Source: Streptomyces sp. NBC_01241 (GTDB lineage: Bacteria > Actinomycetota > Actinomycetes > Streptomycetales > Streptomycetaceae). Taken from it: a stretch of DNA of 64,000 bases. Under the pieces are notes generated by a model that saw nothing but the letters and a program-made list of their open reading frames with translations, was not told the DNA's origin and searched no databases. The stretch lies in the NCBI RefSeq assembly GCF_041435435.1, contig NZ_CP108494.1:6420501-6484500 (forward strand), in the 5' to 3' direction. The translations under genes were made by a program, and so were the position numbers. This document shows, piece after piece, positions 1-8,809 of this stretch (positions within the stretch are counted from its first letter, which is position 1; each line of letters opens with the position of its first letter).

Positions 1-1
1 C

Positions 2-2530
2 TTCGAGCACGAGCTGGCGTACGCCCTCCTGCACCAGATCTTCAGCTTCAACTCGCCGGTCTGGTTCAACGTCGGTACGCCCCAGCCGCAGCAGGTCTCG
101 GCCTGCTTCATCCTGGCCGTCGACGACTCCATGGAGTCGATCCTCGACTGGTACAAGGAAGAGGGCATGATCTTCAAGGGCGGCTCCGGCGCCGGCCTGA
201 ACCTCTCCCGTATCCGCTCCTCCAAGGAACTGCTGTCCTCCGGTGGCAACGCCTCCGGACCGGTCTCCTTCATGCGCGGCGCCGACGCCTCCGCCGGAAC
301 GATCAAGTCCGGTGGCGCCACCCGACGCGCGGCCAAGATGGTCATTCTCGATGTCGACCACCCCGACATCGAGAACTTCATCGAGACCAAGGTGAAGGAA
401 GAGGAGAAGATCCGCGCCCTGCGCGACGCGGGCTTCGACATGGACCTGGGCGGCGACGACATCACGTCCGTCCAGTACCAGAACGCCAACAACTCGGTCC
501 GCGTGAACGACGAGTTCATGAAGGCCGTCGAGTCCGGCGGCAAGTTCGGGCTGCGTGCCCGGATGACCGGTGACGTCATCGAAGAGGTCGAGGCGAAGTC
601 CCTCTTCCGTAAGATGGCCGAGGCCGCCTGGGCCTGCGCCGACCCGGGCATCCAGTACGACGACACGATCAACCAGTGGCACACCTGCCCGGAGTCCGGC
701 CGGATCAACGGCTCGAACCCGTGCAGCGAGTACATGCACCTGGACAACACCTCGTGCAACCTGGCCTCGCTGAACCTGATGAAGTTCCTCAAGGACGACG
801 GCAAGGGCAAGCAGTCCTTCGAGTCCGAGCGCTTCGCCAAGGTCGTCGAGCTGGTCATCACCGCGATGGACATCTCCATCTGCTTCGCCGACTTCCCGAC
901 GCAGAAGATCGGCGAGAACACTCGCGCCTTCCGCCAGCTGGGCATCGGTTACGCCAACCTCGGCGCCCTGCTGATGGCGACCGGCCACGCGTACGACAGC
1001 GACGGCGGCCGCGCCCTCGCCGGTGCCATCACCTCGCTGATGACCGGCACCTCGTACAAGCGTTCCGCGGAGCTCGCGGCGGTCGTCGGCCCGTACGACG
1101 GCTACGCCCGCAACGCCGAGCCGCACCAGCGCGTCATGAAGCAGCACGCCGATGCGAACGCCGCGGCCGTCCACATGGACGACCTGGACAACTCGATCTG
1201 GGCCGCCGCGACGGAGGCCTGGCAGGACGTCATCCGCCTCGGCGCGAAGAACGGTTTCCGCAACGCGCAGGCCTCGGTCATCGCACCCACCGGCACCATC
1301 GGTCTCGCGATGTCCTGCGACACCACCGGCCTTGAGCCCGACCTCGCCCTGGTCAAGTTCAAGAAGCTGGTCGGCGGCGGCTCGATGCAGATCGTCAACG
1401 GCACCGTCCCGCAGGCCCTGCGCCGCCTGGGCTACCAGGAGGAGCAGATCGAGGCGATCGTCGCCCACATCGCCGAGCACGGCAATGTGATCGACGCCCC
1501 CGGTCTCAAGGCCGAGCACTACGAGGTCTTCGACTGCGCGATGGGCGAGCGTTCCATCTCCGCGATGGGCCATGTGCGCATGATGGCCGCTATCCAGCCG
1601 TGGATCTCCGGCGCGCTCTCCAAGACGGTCAACCTGCCGGAGACGGCCACCGTCGAGGACGTCGAAGAGGTCTACTTCGAGGCGTGGAAGATGGGCGTCA
1701 AGGCGCTCGCGATCTACCGCGACAACTGCAAGGTCGGGCAGCCGCTCTCCGCGAAGACCAAGGAGAAGGGAAAGCCCGCAACGGATGCAGTCACGGCCAA
1801 GGCCGAGGACACCATCCGCAGCGCGGTCGAGAAGGTCGTCGAGTACCGCCCGGTCCGCAAGCGCCTCCCCAAGGGCCGTCCCGGCATCACCACCTCCTTC
1901 ACGGTGGGCGGCGCCGAGGGCTACATGACCGCCAATTCCTACCCGGACGACGGTCTCGGCGAGGTCTTCCTGAAGATGTCCAAGCAGGGCTCCACCCTCG
2001 CGGGCATGATGGACGCCTTCTCCATCGCCGTCTCGGTCGGTCTGCAGTACGGCGTCCCGCTGGAGACGTACGTCTCGAAGTTCACCAACATGCGCTTCGA
2101 GCCGGCCGGTATGACGGACGACCCGGACGTGCGGATGGCGCAGTCGATCGTCGACTACATCTTCCGCCGCCTCGCGCTGGACTTCCTGCCCTTCGAGACC
2201 CGCTCGGCACTCGGCATCCACTCAGCCGAAGAGCGTCAGCGTCACCTCGACACCGGTTCGTACGAGCCCTCCCTGGAGGACGACGAGCTGGACGTCGAAG
2301 CCCTGGCCCAGTCCGCCCCGGTGCGGACGGAGCCCCTGAAGGCGGTGGCCCCTGTACAGGAGGCCGAGAAGCCGGCGCCGATGACGGCGCACACCTCGGC
2401 GGAGCTCGTCGAGATGCAGCTGGGCATCAGTGCGGACGCACCGCTCTGCTTCTCCTGCGGTACGAAGATGCAGCGCGCCGGGTCCTGCTACATCTGCGAG
2501 GGCTGCGGCTCGACCAGCGGTTGCAGCTGA
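2..2530 (+). CDS. nrdJ: Vitamin B12-dependent ribonucleotide reductase (class II), 5' truncated by window edge
   Basis: Adenosylcobalamin-dependent reductase that converts ribonucleotides to deoxyribonucleotides in the cytoplasm. The frame is open from base 2, so the true start lies upstream; 842 residues are visible of a family length near 950-970. Visible landmarks: the early redox Cys in SACFIL (about residue 36), the glycine-rich GGSGAGLNLSRIRS stretch, the NPCSEY active-site motif with Cys about residue 241, TSCNLASLNL just after, and a C-terminal cysteine cluster (CFSCGTK...CYICEGCG) that re-reduces the active site. From family knowledge, Streptomyces nrdJ is usually the second gene of nrdRJ under a B12 riboswitch; that leader would be outside the window. 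A strong terminator follows directly. Identity is very secure. Confidence 0.98.
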   Translation, partial: FEHELAYALLHQIFSFNSPVWFNVGTPQPQQVSACFILAVDDSMESILDWYKEEGMIFKGGSGAGLNLSRIRSSKELLSSGGNASGPVSFMRGADASAGTIKSGGATRRAAKMVILDVDHPDIENFIETKVKEEEKIRALRDAGFDMDLGGDDITSVQYQNANNSVRVNDEFMKAVESGGKFGLRARMTGDVIEEVEAKSLFRKMAEAAWACADPGIQYDDTINQWHTCPESGRINGSNPCSEYMHLDNTSCNLASLNLMKFLKDDGKGKQSFESERFAKVVELVITAMDISICFADFPTQKIGENTRAFRQLGIGYANLGALLMATGHAYDSDGGRALAGAITSLMTGTSYKRSAELAAVVGPYDGYARNAEPHQRVMKQHADANAAAVHMDDLDNSIWAAATEAWQDVIRLGAKNGFRNAQASVIAPTGTIGLAMSCDTTGLEPDLALVKFKKLVGGGSMQIVNGTVPQALRRLGYQEEQIEAIVAHIAEHGNVIDAPGLKAEHYEVFDCAMGERSISAMGHVRMMAAIQPWISGALSKTVNLPETATVEDVEEVYFEAWKMGVKALAIYRDNCKVGQPLSAKTKEKGKPATDAVTAKAEDTIRSAVEKVVEYRPVRKRLPKGRPGITTSFTVGGAEGYMTANSYPDDGLGEVFLKMSKQGSTLAGMMDAFSIAVSVGLQYGVPLETYVSKFTNMRFEPAGMTDDPDVRMAQSIVDYIFRRLALDFLPFETRSALGIHSAEERQRHLDTGSYEPSLEDDELDVEALAQSAPVRTEPLKAVAPVQEAEKPAPMTAHTSAELVEMQLGISADAPLCFSCGTKMQRAGSCYICEGCGSTSGCS

Positions 2531-2597
2531 CAATGAGCGCAACTGCGTCTGATGCAACAGTGAATATTTGCTGCTGAGGGCGCTGAGCTCCACTTGA

Positions 2598-2630
2598 GAG
2601 AGGGTGCCGACCACCGGTCGGCACCCTCTC
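2598..2630 (+). terminator. Intrinsic terminator of nrdJ
   Basis: A perfect 15-bp stem (2598-2612 paired with 2616-2630, arm GAGAGGGTGCCGACC) closes on a 3-nt loop 67 bases after the nrdJ stop. There is no long U tract, as is common in Streptomyces terminators. Confidence 0.85.
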
Positions 2631-3057
2631 GCGCGTCTTGGATCTGCGAAGACGAGAGACGTCGCACAAGCGATCCGTCGACGTCGCGTTCCATGCCTTG
2701 TGACGAGAGCCGCTGATCTCTCAGGTTCTGCGTCCTGGGTGCCGGCCTCCGGGGTCGTGCGTCTCGACGCGACTCCAGGCGTGTTCGAGGCGATGCCGGA
2801 CGGCTGGGCGGCCGTGCGGCCGTAGCGGCCCATAGCGGTCTCGGCCGCCCGGGCTGGACTCCGGCACTACCCACTGGCTTCGCCTCCACGGTTTCCTGCG
2901 CCGTCCGACAGCCGGCACCTCGTCCCGAAACCCCACGTTCCGTGGCTCAGCAGCCAGGAGGACCTCGAGGGCGAAGAGGCCTTGAGGGGCCCCGGGAAGC
3001 GAACCCCGTGGGGCAATTCGAAGGCAGCCATGGTGCACGGCTGCATAGGCTCCCCAC
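2631..3057. other. Intergenic region without a recognisable gene
   Basis: Short open frames occur on both strands, but none has a convincing ribosome binding site or a protein sequence I recognise. The region should hold the promoter of the acetyltransferase gene at 3058; a CATAGGCT box lies just upstream of its ATG, which has no clear Shine-Dalgarno, so leaderless transcription is possible. Confidence 0.5.
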
Positions 3058-3819
3058 ATGCCAAGCTCAGAACTTCAGCGGATCAACGCCTTCCTGTCCG
3101 CCTTCGCCCGCCGCCAGGCTGCGCACACCGTGGACCTCCCTGGCGGGTTCGCTGTATATGACGACGCCTTCGCCCATTCCCGCGCGAACAACCAGGTCGT
3201 CGTCGACACGGCCGTCGACCCCGAGGCGCTGCCGGCCATCGCGGAGGAGGCACTGGGGCATCTGCCACACCGAATGATCTCCGTCCTTGACGACGCAGCA
3301 GGAACGGCATGCGCAGAGCCGCTGATCCGGGCCGGATACACCCACTCCACCTATCTGGTCATGCTGCACGCAGGCCCGGTGCCGGCCGGCGGACCTGCGG
3401 AGGAGATGGACCTCGACGCGATACGTACCCCGCTCACCCGGCGATGGCGGGGCCTCCTTCCGGACGTCGACGACGAGGTCGTACGCCACCTCGTCGACCG
3501 ACGCGAGGCTCGCAGGCGCGGAGCCGACATCGTTCACTTCATCGGTGCCCGCGCGGAGGAGGGCGAGGTCGCCTCATGGGCCGACCTCTATCTGGACCCG
3601 GCAACCGGCACGGCCCAGATCGAGGACCTGATCACCTCGGAGGCCCATCTCAGGCGCGGCTACGCCGACGCCGTCCTGACCACCGCCCTGCGCCTGGCCG
3701 CCGACGCGGACTGCGGTACCCGGTTCCTGACCGCCGATGCGGCCGACTGGCCGCGCCACTGGTACGAGCGCCGCGGCCTCTCCGTCATCGGCCACTCGCA
3801 CTGTTTCGAACGCGGCTGA
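3058..3819 (+). CDS. GNAT family N-acetyltransferase
   Basis: 253 residues. The C-terminal half looks like a GNAT fold: a strand with VASWADLYLDP, then IEDLITSEAHLRRGYADAVL, matching the beta4 / motif A region where acetyl-CoA pyrophosphate is bound (R/Q-x-x-G-x-G/A appears as LRRGYA), and a final WYERRGL strand typical of the family's C-terminal beta strands. The N-terminal half is less conserved. The substrate cannot be read from the sequence. The start lacks an evident ribosome binding site. It converges with the TerD gene and appears monocistronic. Confidence 0.8.
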   Translation: MPSSELQRINAFLSAFARRQAAHTVDLPGGFAVYDDAFAHSRANNQVVVDTAVDPEALPAIAEEALGHLPHRMISVLDDAAGTACAEPLIRAGYTHSTYLVMLHAGPVPAGGPAEEMDLDAIRTPLTRRWRGLLPDVDDEVVRHLVDRREARRRGADIVHFIGARAEEGEVASWADLYLDPATGTAQIEDLITSEAHLRRGYADAVLTTALRLAADADCGTRFLTADAADWPRHWYERRGLSVIGHSHCFERG

Positions 3820-3838
3820 TTGCGAGCCTGGTCCCCTC

Positions 3839-3877
3839 CGTCGTGCAGCAGCGGTCCTCTGCGTCGTGCAGCAGCGG
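3839..3877. repeat. 16-bp direct repeat between convergent genes
   Basis: The sequence CGTCGTGCAGCAGCGG occurs at 3839-3854 and again at 3862-3877, separated by 7 bases, in the convergent gap between the acetyltransferase and terD. No function is implied. Confidence 0.6.
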
Positions 3878-3930
3878 CCGGGACCGGGGCCGTTCGGCCG
3901 GTTGCCGTGCGGACCGTGTCCCGCGAGGCG

Positions 3931-4467
3931 TCAGGCTCCGGACGTACGGCCTCCCATCGTTGCGGCGAACGAATCGGGGTCACCGTCGAAGCCCCGGACC
4001 GTGGCGTGGAACTCCCAGACACCGGAGGCGCTGCGGACGAACTCCGCGACGGTTGCCGCGGTGGCGGCGCCGACCGCGGAGAAGTCGTCCTCCGCCAGAT
4101 TCGTGTAGCCCTCCCGGACCTGTACACCGGTATTCGCTATCTCGGCGAATGTCTTGTGGCCGTCGCGCTGCTGAATGGCGACTCCGACGACGACCCGGGT
4201 GTACGCGGTCGACAACCGGCCCAGTTCCAGCGTCATCACCTCGTCGAAACCGAAGCCCTGGCCGGTCCTGCTGTCGCGGTTGAGGGTGATGGTGCCGTCC
4301 GGCGAGCGGCTGTCGAAGTGCACGAGGTACGCCGGACTGCCGTACGGCACATTCGTGAGGTAGGTCGCCGCGATGATGTCGAGGTCATGGGCCGGGGCAC
4401 CCGGAGGACTGGGATCCCATTTGAGCCTGACTTCGACCTTCTCGATGTCCTTGTTGGGCGTGCTCAT
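3931..4467 (-). CDS. TerD family protein
   Basis: 178 residues. The sequence follows the TerD/CABP pattern: an N-terminal VEVRLKWDPSPPG strand, DLDIIAATYLT, YLVHFDSRSPDGTITLNRDSRTGQG, then DEVMTLELGRLSTAYTRVVVGVAIQQR and a C-terminal VRGFDGDPDSFAA. TerD domains bind calcium and are linked to tellurite and stress responses; Streptomyces carry many paralogues with mostly undefined roles. The start at 4467 is chosen because AAGGAGGG stands just upstream; an ATG 45 bases further up lacks such a site. Here it is a solitary ter gene without a terABCZ cluster. Confidence 0.9.
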   Translation of the reverse strand: MSTPNKDIEKVEVRLKWDPSPPGAPAHDLDIIAATYLTNVPYGSPAYLVHFDSRSPDGTITLNRDSRTGQGFGFDEVMTLELGRLSTAYTRVVVGVAIQQRDGHKTFAEIANTGVQVREGYTNLAEDDFSAVGAATAATVAEFVRSASGVWEFHATVRGFDGDPDSFAATMGGRTSGA

Positions 4468-4629
4468 CGGACTTCCCTCCTTGGTTCGCCGCTGGGTCGT
4501 CGGGCCGTTCATACCACCCGATCATGTCGGTAACGGACCGTGGATCCAACCGGCTTGGCAGCCAGGGGCGGAATCGGGCCACTGTGTCGATCGACGGTTC
4601 GGCGTTCGCCGGATTGCCGGTTCGCTGGT

Positions 4630-5641
4630 TCAGTGCGGAATGCGGCGGGGCGGTCGCTGCCGGACCTTTTCGCGGAAGGTCTCGATGGCGCTGCTGACCT
4701 GACGGATGAGATGGGTGTCCTCGATGCGGTCGAGATAGAGGCAGTTGCGGGCCACCGCGTCCGGTTCGAAGGCGAAGCAGAGCGTCATCAGAGGGTTGAT
4801 GAAGAGTTCGCTACCACGCGTGCGCGAGGTGAACTGTACGTCCCCGAAGGCTCCTTGGGCGGCTGCGGCAATCGACCCGTTGACGATGCTGGGGTGGTCG
4901 GGGGTGTGATGGTGCGCGTGCGCCACCGCGTCGACGAAGAGGGTGCCTTCGCGAGTGGCTTTATCGAGCAGGCAGTAGTGGGGATCGACGAAGTCACGCG
5001 AGTGTTTCGGGATACGGAGAACAAGCCGAGGCGTGAACCGTCGCGTTCGAGAGCGGCGATGTTCTCCAGCGCGAGGCCGTGACTCACCCCTCGATACGCG
5101 TCGATGCCGAAGCCGATGGACACAACCAGGCGCTCCGGTACGTCGATTGTGGCGAGCGCTGCGGCGCTGGTCAGATCCTCCTCCGGAGTGCCGAGGCCGG
5201 ATTCGTCACCGGGCATCAGGATGTCCGTACCGCCGTCGACCAGGACGACCGCATCGACGTCGTACTTCTCGATCAACGCCCGGTAGGCGGCTCGCAGCGG
5301 TTGCACGCCCACTAGGGAGAAGGCATGCACAGTGCTCGGGTAGCCGTGCAGGGCGAGCCGCCGAGCGAGAGTGCGTTCCGGGAAGTAGGCCTGGTGGAGG
5401 GCCGATTCGGGGGTGATGGCGGCGACGTCCGGCGCGAGCCAGGCGTCGAGGGGCAGTCCTTCGAGAGCGCTGAAAGACAGATTGGCGGGCTGGACCTGCT
5501 TGCCCTGGTGGAACAGGGAGAGCGCGATCGGGAGTCCGCATAGATGTCGAACCCGCCCCCGACCCCCGTGACGAGGACGCGGTGGGCGGGTTCGAGGCGG
5601 GAGAACAGGGGGTTGGTGTGCAGCGAGGCCCTGGAGATCAT
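4630..5641 (-). pseudogene. DUF1152 domain protein, broken by two frameshifts
   Basis: The coding sequence is spread over three frames. Segment 1 begins at 5641 and holds HRVLVTGVGGGFDIYA; it is continued from about 5540 in another frame by GLPIALSLFHQGKQ through DVDAVVLVDGGTDIL and GFGIDAYRGVSHGLALENI; from about 5005 a third frame carries RDFVDPHYCLLDKATREGT to the stop at 4630. Both switches fit the loss of a single base; the first is a GCGGGACTC expectation reduced to GCGGACTC. DUF1152 proteins are of unknown function with a nucleotide-binding-like N-terminal loop. The gene is divergent from the DUF4937 gene at 5722. The lesions could be real or sequencing errors; the reading of the family is good. 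Confidence 0.8.
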
Positions 5642-5721
5642 TCTGCGTTTCTCGGCGATCGGTTCGGGTGTACTCCATCAGAGCGTGACCCGCGCCAGGG
5701 TCCGCACCGTACGATGGCGCG

Positions 5722-6327
5722 GTGCTGGTCAAGTGGATTCGTTGCACCGTGGTGGACCGTCGAGGCTTTGAACGGGGACAGCGAAAGTGGGCGGGGCTGC
5801 TGGGTGAGCCGGGATTCAGGGGTCAGGGCGGCGGGTGGAGCCGAGGGCGTCCGGAAGTGGCGCATGTTTTCGCCTTCTGGGAGAACCGCGTCTTTTACGA
5901 CTCGTTCATGGCGCGTGCCCACGACGGGTTGGCCGCAGCGCAGTCCGGCACGTACAGCAGCATCCAGGTCAAGCTGTTCGAGTACCGCTTCGATGTGAAG
6001 ACCGGCTTTGAGCCGCGCTTCACCGATGCGGATGTCGTCAGGGTGGCGCACAGCAAGGTGCACGAGGACCGGGTCGAGCATTTCGCACTGATGCAGGAGA
6101 GGGTGTGGAACCCGGCGATGGCCGGCTCTCCGGGGATGCTGAGGGGGGTGTTCGGCGAGGCGCCGGGGCACGAGTTCCTTGTGTTGTCCATGTGGCAGTC
6201 GAGCGCCGAGCGTGGCAAGTACCGGGCGGGGAGCATCGAGCGGCTGACGCAACGGGCGCAGACCGAGGACGATGTGGCGGCTGTGGCAGGAGACGTGGTG
6301 CAGCTCGAACCGTCCTGGACGGTGTGA
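5722..6327 (+). CDS. DUF4937 / YdbC family protein
   Basis: 201 residues from a GTG start. It carries two related halves of the antibiotic-biosynthesis-monooxygenase-like (ferredoxin fold) type: VKWIRCTVVDRRGFERGQRKW near the start and HEFLVLSMWQSSAERGKYR toward the end. Proteins of this type in Bacillus and Streptomyces are called YdbC or DUF4937; no activity is established. No Shine-Dalgarno precedes the start, and a TACGATG box about 10 bases upstream could make the transcript leaderless. It diverges from the broken DUF1152 gene. Confidence 0.75.
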   Translation: MLVKWIRCTVVDRRGFERGQRKWAGLLGEPGFRGQGGGWSRGRPEVAHVFAFWENRVFYDSFMARAHDGLAAAQSGTYSSIQVKLFEYRFDVKTGFEPRFTDADVVRVAHSKVHEDRVEHFALMQERVWNPAMAGSPGMLRGVFGEAPGHEFLVLSMWQSSAERGKYRAGSIERLTQRAQTEDDVAAVAGDVVQLEPSWTV

Positions 6328-6330
6328 TCT

Positions 6331-6354
6331 GACGGACGGACGGACGGACGGACG
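6331..6354. repeat. GACG tetranucleotide microsatellite, six copies
   Basis: Six consecutive GACG units follow the DUF4937 stop by 3 bases, in the convergent gap before the TetR gene. Such simple repeats are length-variable by slippage; it lies outside coding sequence. Confidence 0.85.
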
Positions 6355-6434
6355 GTGCGGGCGGTTGGCCGGGCCGGGTTCGGTCGGATGACTGGCGCGG
6401 TCGAGGTTGTGCACGTGGGCGGTTGGGTCGCTGG

Positions 6435-7109
6435 TCAGGCGGGTGCGGCCGAGGCCGAGGTGGGCGGGGTGCTGAAGACGCCCGCTCGGGCAGCTGCCAG
6501 CGCCGCGTCCACGGACTGGTCGGCCAGCCTCTCGTCGATGGGTTCACGGGTGATGAACAGCCTGAAGAACAAGGGGGAGGCCACTGCCCTGACCAGCGCT
6601 CCTGCGTCCGTGCGCTGGTCCAGTTCGTCGCGCGCGACAGCGCGCGCGACGATGACCTCGCAGCGGGCGAACCGTTCGGCGTAGAAGCCGCGCAGCGCCT
6701 CGGCGGCGCGCCGGGACTGGAAGGCCGCGGCGACGAACGCAGTCGGCGCGGCCGCTGTGTCGGGGTCGGTGAAGGCGGCGGCCGTCGTGTGTGCGAGGGC
6801 GCGCAGATCTCCCTCCAGGGTTCCGGTGTCGGGCGGTGTCCAGCTGTCCTCCCCGGCCAGATCCAGGGCATCCACGACCAGTCCTTCGAGGTTTCCCCAG
6901 CGGCGGTAGAGGGTCGTCTTGTGGATGCCGGAATGCTCGGCGACGTATTCGACGGAGAGGCCCGGGTAGCCATGCTCGACGAGCCCGGTGAGGACGGCAT
7001 CCCGGACCGCCGCGCGGGTGCGAGCGGTGCGACCTCCGGGGCGGCGGCTACCAGGGGCGAGCGGGGCTGCCGGAACAGCGGTCTCCGGGGGAACTCTTCG
7101 TTCGGTCAA
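6435..7109 (-). CDS. TetR family transcriptional regulator
   Basis: 224 residues. The N-terminal DNA-binding domain is typical: RTRAAVRDAVLTGLVEHGYPGLSVEYVAEHSGIHKTTLYRRWGNLEGLV at residues about 29-77, with the recognition helix GIHKTTLYRRW. The C-terminal ligand domain is all helical and alanine rich. The start is TTG, supported by AGGAG six bases upstream. It is divergent from the broken ABC-F gene, so it probably once controlled that gene as well as itself; a candidate operator lies in the shared 166-bp gap. The inducer is unknown. Confidence 0.9.
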   Translation of the reverse strand: MTERRVPPETAVPAAPLAPGSRRPGGRTARTRAAVRDAVLTGLVEHGYPGLSVEYVAEHSGIHKTTLYRRWGNLEGLVVDALDLAGEDSWTPPDTGTLEGDLRALAHTTAAAFTDPDTAAAPTAFVAAAFQSRRAAEALRGFYAERFARCEVIVARAVARDELDQRTDAGALVRAVASPLFFRLFITREPIDERLADQSVDAALAAARAGVFSTPPTSASAAPA

Positions 7110-7158
7110 TTGCTACTCCTGTTGCGTTAGTGCGTTCCAGCGTGCCACACTCACGCTT

Positions 7159-7178
7159 AATGCGACAATGGTTGCGTT
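7159..7178. promoter_or_regulatory. Candidate TetR operator
   Basis: An imperfect 20-bp palindrome AATGCGACAATGGTTGCGTT (7 of 10 pairs matching) sits between the divergent TetR and ABC-F genes; its GTTGCGTT half also occurs 40 bases upstream at 7131-7138. The position suits autorepression, but binding is inferred only. Confidence 0.4.
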
Positions 7179-7364
7179 TGATGGGAGTCGGCGGGCGGCT
7201 TGGGGTCATTCCCGGCAGTTCCCCGCTGGTCGCTGCTGCTTCCGCTGCTGTGGCTGTCCGAGTTCGGAGGTGCCCGTGCCTACACAGATCTCGCTGCGCG
7301 ATATCACCGTGACGCGCGGCGAAAAGGCTGCTGCTCGACGAAGTCTCACTGACAGTGCGCCTAG

Positions 7365-8809
7365 TAGGGCTTTGTTAGGTGCGGTGGTGTGGTTCGGGTG
7401 CCGGGGCGGGTTGGCCGCATATGGAGCAGGCGCCGGTCCAGGTGGCCAGGAGGGCTTGGAGTTCGCGGAGGACCGCGTAGAGGGTCAGGCCGGCGCAGGG
7501 GCTTTTGGGTCGAGTCTGAGCAGGGTGCAGAAGGCTTGGGCGAGGGAGGCGAGGGTGGTGTGGCGGTGCCAGCCGGGGAAGTTGCGGCCCTCGAAGTGGT
7601 CCAGGCCCAGGCCGTCCTTGAGTTCGCGGTAGTCGTGCTCGATGCGCCAGCGGATCTTGCAGATGCGGACCAGCTCGCGCAGTGGGGTGTCGGCGGGCAG
7701 GGTGGACAGCCAGTAGTCGGTGGGCTCGGCGGCGCCGGGCGGCCACTCGGCCAGCAGCCAGCACTCGGGCAGGGAACCGTCCACGGCGCGGCGGATCGTG
7801 CGGTTGGCCGGGCGGACGCGCAGTGCGAGGAATCGTGAGCGCATCTCGGCGCGGGGGTTGTTCCTGGTGGTCTTGCTGCCCTGGCGCCAGGTCACCGTCC
7901 GTAGCGTGGATCGTCCTTCGTCCAGGGCGAGTTGGCGCAAGGTGGTGTGGGGGTCGGGGTACGCCGGGCCGGGCGGGCGGCCCTGGCCGCTGTAGGGCGG
8001 GCGCCGGGGGACGGCGTCACCCGGGTAGGCGGTGGTGCTGCCCTTGACCGCGACCGCGTAGGCCAGCCCACGTTCGCTCAGGCCCTCGCGAAAGCCTGTC
8101 GCGTCCCCGTAGCCGGCGTCGGCGACCACCGGCAGGTCGGGCAGCTCCCAGTCCCCGCGAACCTCGTCCAGCATGTCCAGGGCCAGGCGCCACTTCTCCC
8201 GGTGCCGCTCGCTGTCGGGGATGCCGGCCTTCGTCCGGCGGCGGCGGATCGCCTCGGCCAGCAGCGCATCGTCCGCGTTCTTGGCGTCGTCCCAGCTCTC
8301 GGGCAGGAACAGACGCCAGTCGACCGCCGAGGAGGCACGGTCGGACACCAGGTTGACACTGACCCCGACCTGGCAGTTTCCGCGCTTGCCCAGCGCGCCG
8401 CAGTACATCCGCGCCACCCCCGGCGAGTCGTAGCCGTCCTTGGGGAAGCCCACGTCATCGATCGCGTACGCCTCGGGCGAGATGTGAGCCGCAGCCCAAC
8501 GGGCCAGCCGCTCACGGACCTTGCCCCAGTTCCAGGTGGAAGAGGAGACGAACTGCTGGAGCTGCTGATGGTCCACACCCAGACGCTCGGCCATCGGCTG
8601 CATCGACTTGCGCTTACCGTCCAGCATCAGCCCGCGCAGGTACAACTCACCCTTGGCCCGCTGGTCCCGCCGCGCCAGTGAACCGAGCATCTCCGCCGCG
8701 AACGCCTCCAAGCGCGGGCGGACCGTCTCCATCTCCTCAGGTGTCACACCTGAAAGAAGATCACAACCCTACCCCTGGCCGAACATTCGGGGTACCTAAC
8801 AAAGCCCTA
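7365..8809 (-). mobile_element. IS701-family insertion sequence, 1445 bp
   Basis: Ends are perfect 16-bp inverted repeats, TAGGGCTTTGTTAGGT at 7365-7380 and its complement at 8794-8809. The target duplication is CTAG at 7361-7364 and 8810-8813, which fits the YTAR preference and 4-bp duplication of IS701 elements. Removing the element rejoins the ABC-F reading GTGCGCCTAGGTGAGCGG exactly, so insertion was simple and recent enough to leave ends and duplication intact. Confidence 0.95.
7485..8747 (-). CDS. IS701-family transposase (DDE type), C-terminus possibly frameshifted
   Basis: 420 residues with the IS701 / DDE_5 pattern: N-terminal FAAEMLGSLARRDQRAKGELYLRGL, first catalytic Asp region YAIDDVGFPKDG, second PVVADAGYGDATGF, and the C-terminal IRWRIEHDYRELKDGLGLDHFEGR holding the catalytic Glu. 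The frame stops at 7485 after RLDPKAPAPA, but an overlapping frame continues from about 7510 with LTLYAVLRELQALLATW and ends in the terminal repeat. This continuation looks like a genuine family C-terminus, so a single-base deletion near 7510 may have cut about 40 residues. Whether the enzyme is active is uncertain; all three acidic regions are present. Confidence 0.92.
   Translation of the reverse strand: MTPEEMETVRPRLEAFAAEMLGSLARRDQRAKGELYLRGLMLDGKRKSMQPMAERLGVDHQQLQQFVSSSTWNWGKVRERLARWAAAHISPEAYAIDDVGFPKDGYDSPGVARMYCGALGKRGNCQVGVSVNLVSDRASSAVDWRLFLPESWDDAKNADDALLAEAIRRRRTKAGIPDSERHREKWRLALDMLDEVRGDWELPDLPVVADAGYGDATGFREGLSERGLAYAVAVKGSTTAYPGDAVPRRPPYSGQGRPPGPAYPDPHTTLRQLALDEGRSTLRTVTWRQGSKTTRNNPRAEMRSRFLALRVRPANRTIRRAVDGSLPECWLLAEWPPGAAEPTDYWLSTLPADTPLRELVRICKIRWRIEHDYRELKDGLGLDHFEGRNFPGWHRHTTLASLAQAFCTLLRLDPKAPAPA

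Noticed and set aside
5540..5747. An upstream extension of the DUF1152 frame starting at 5747
   Set aside because: The residues before GLPIALSLF in that frame do not resemble the family; the family N-terminus (VLVTGVGGGFDIYA) is in another frame, showing a frameshift instead of a longer protein.
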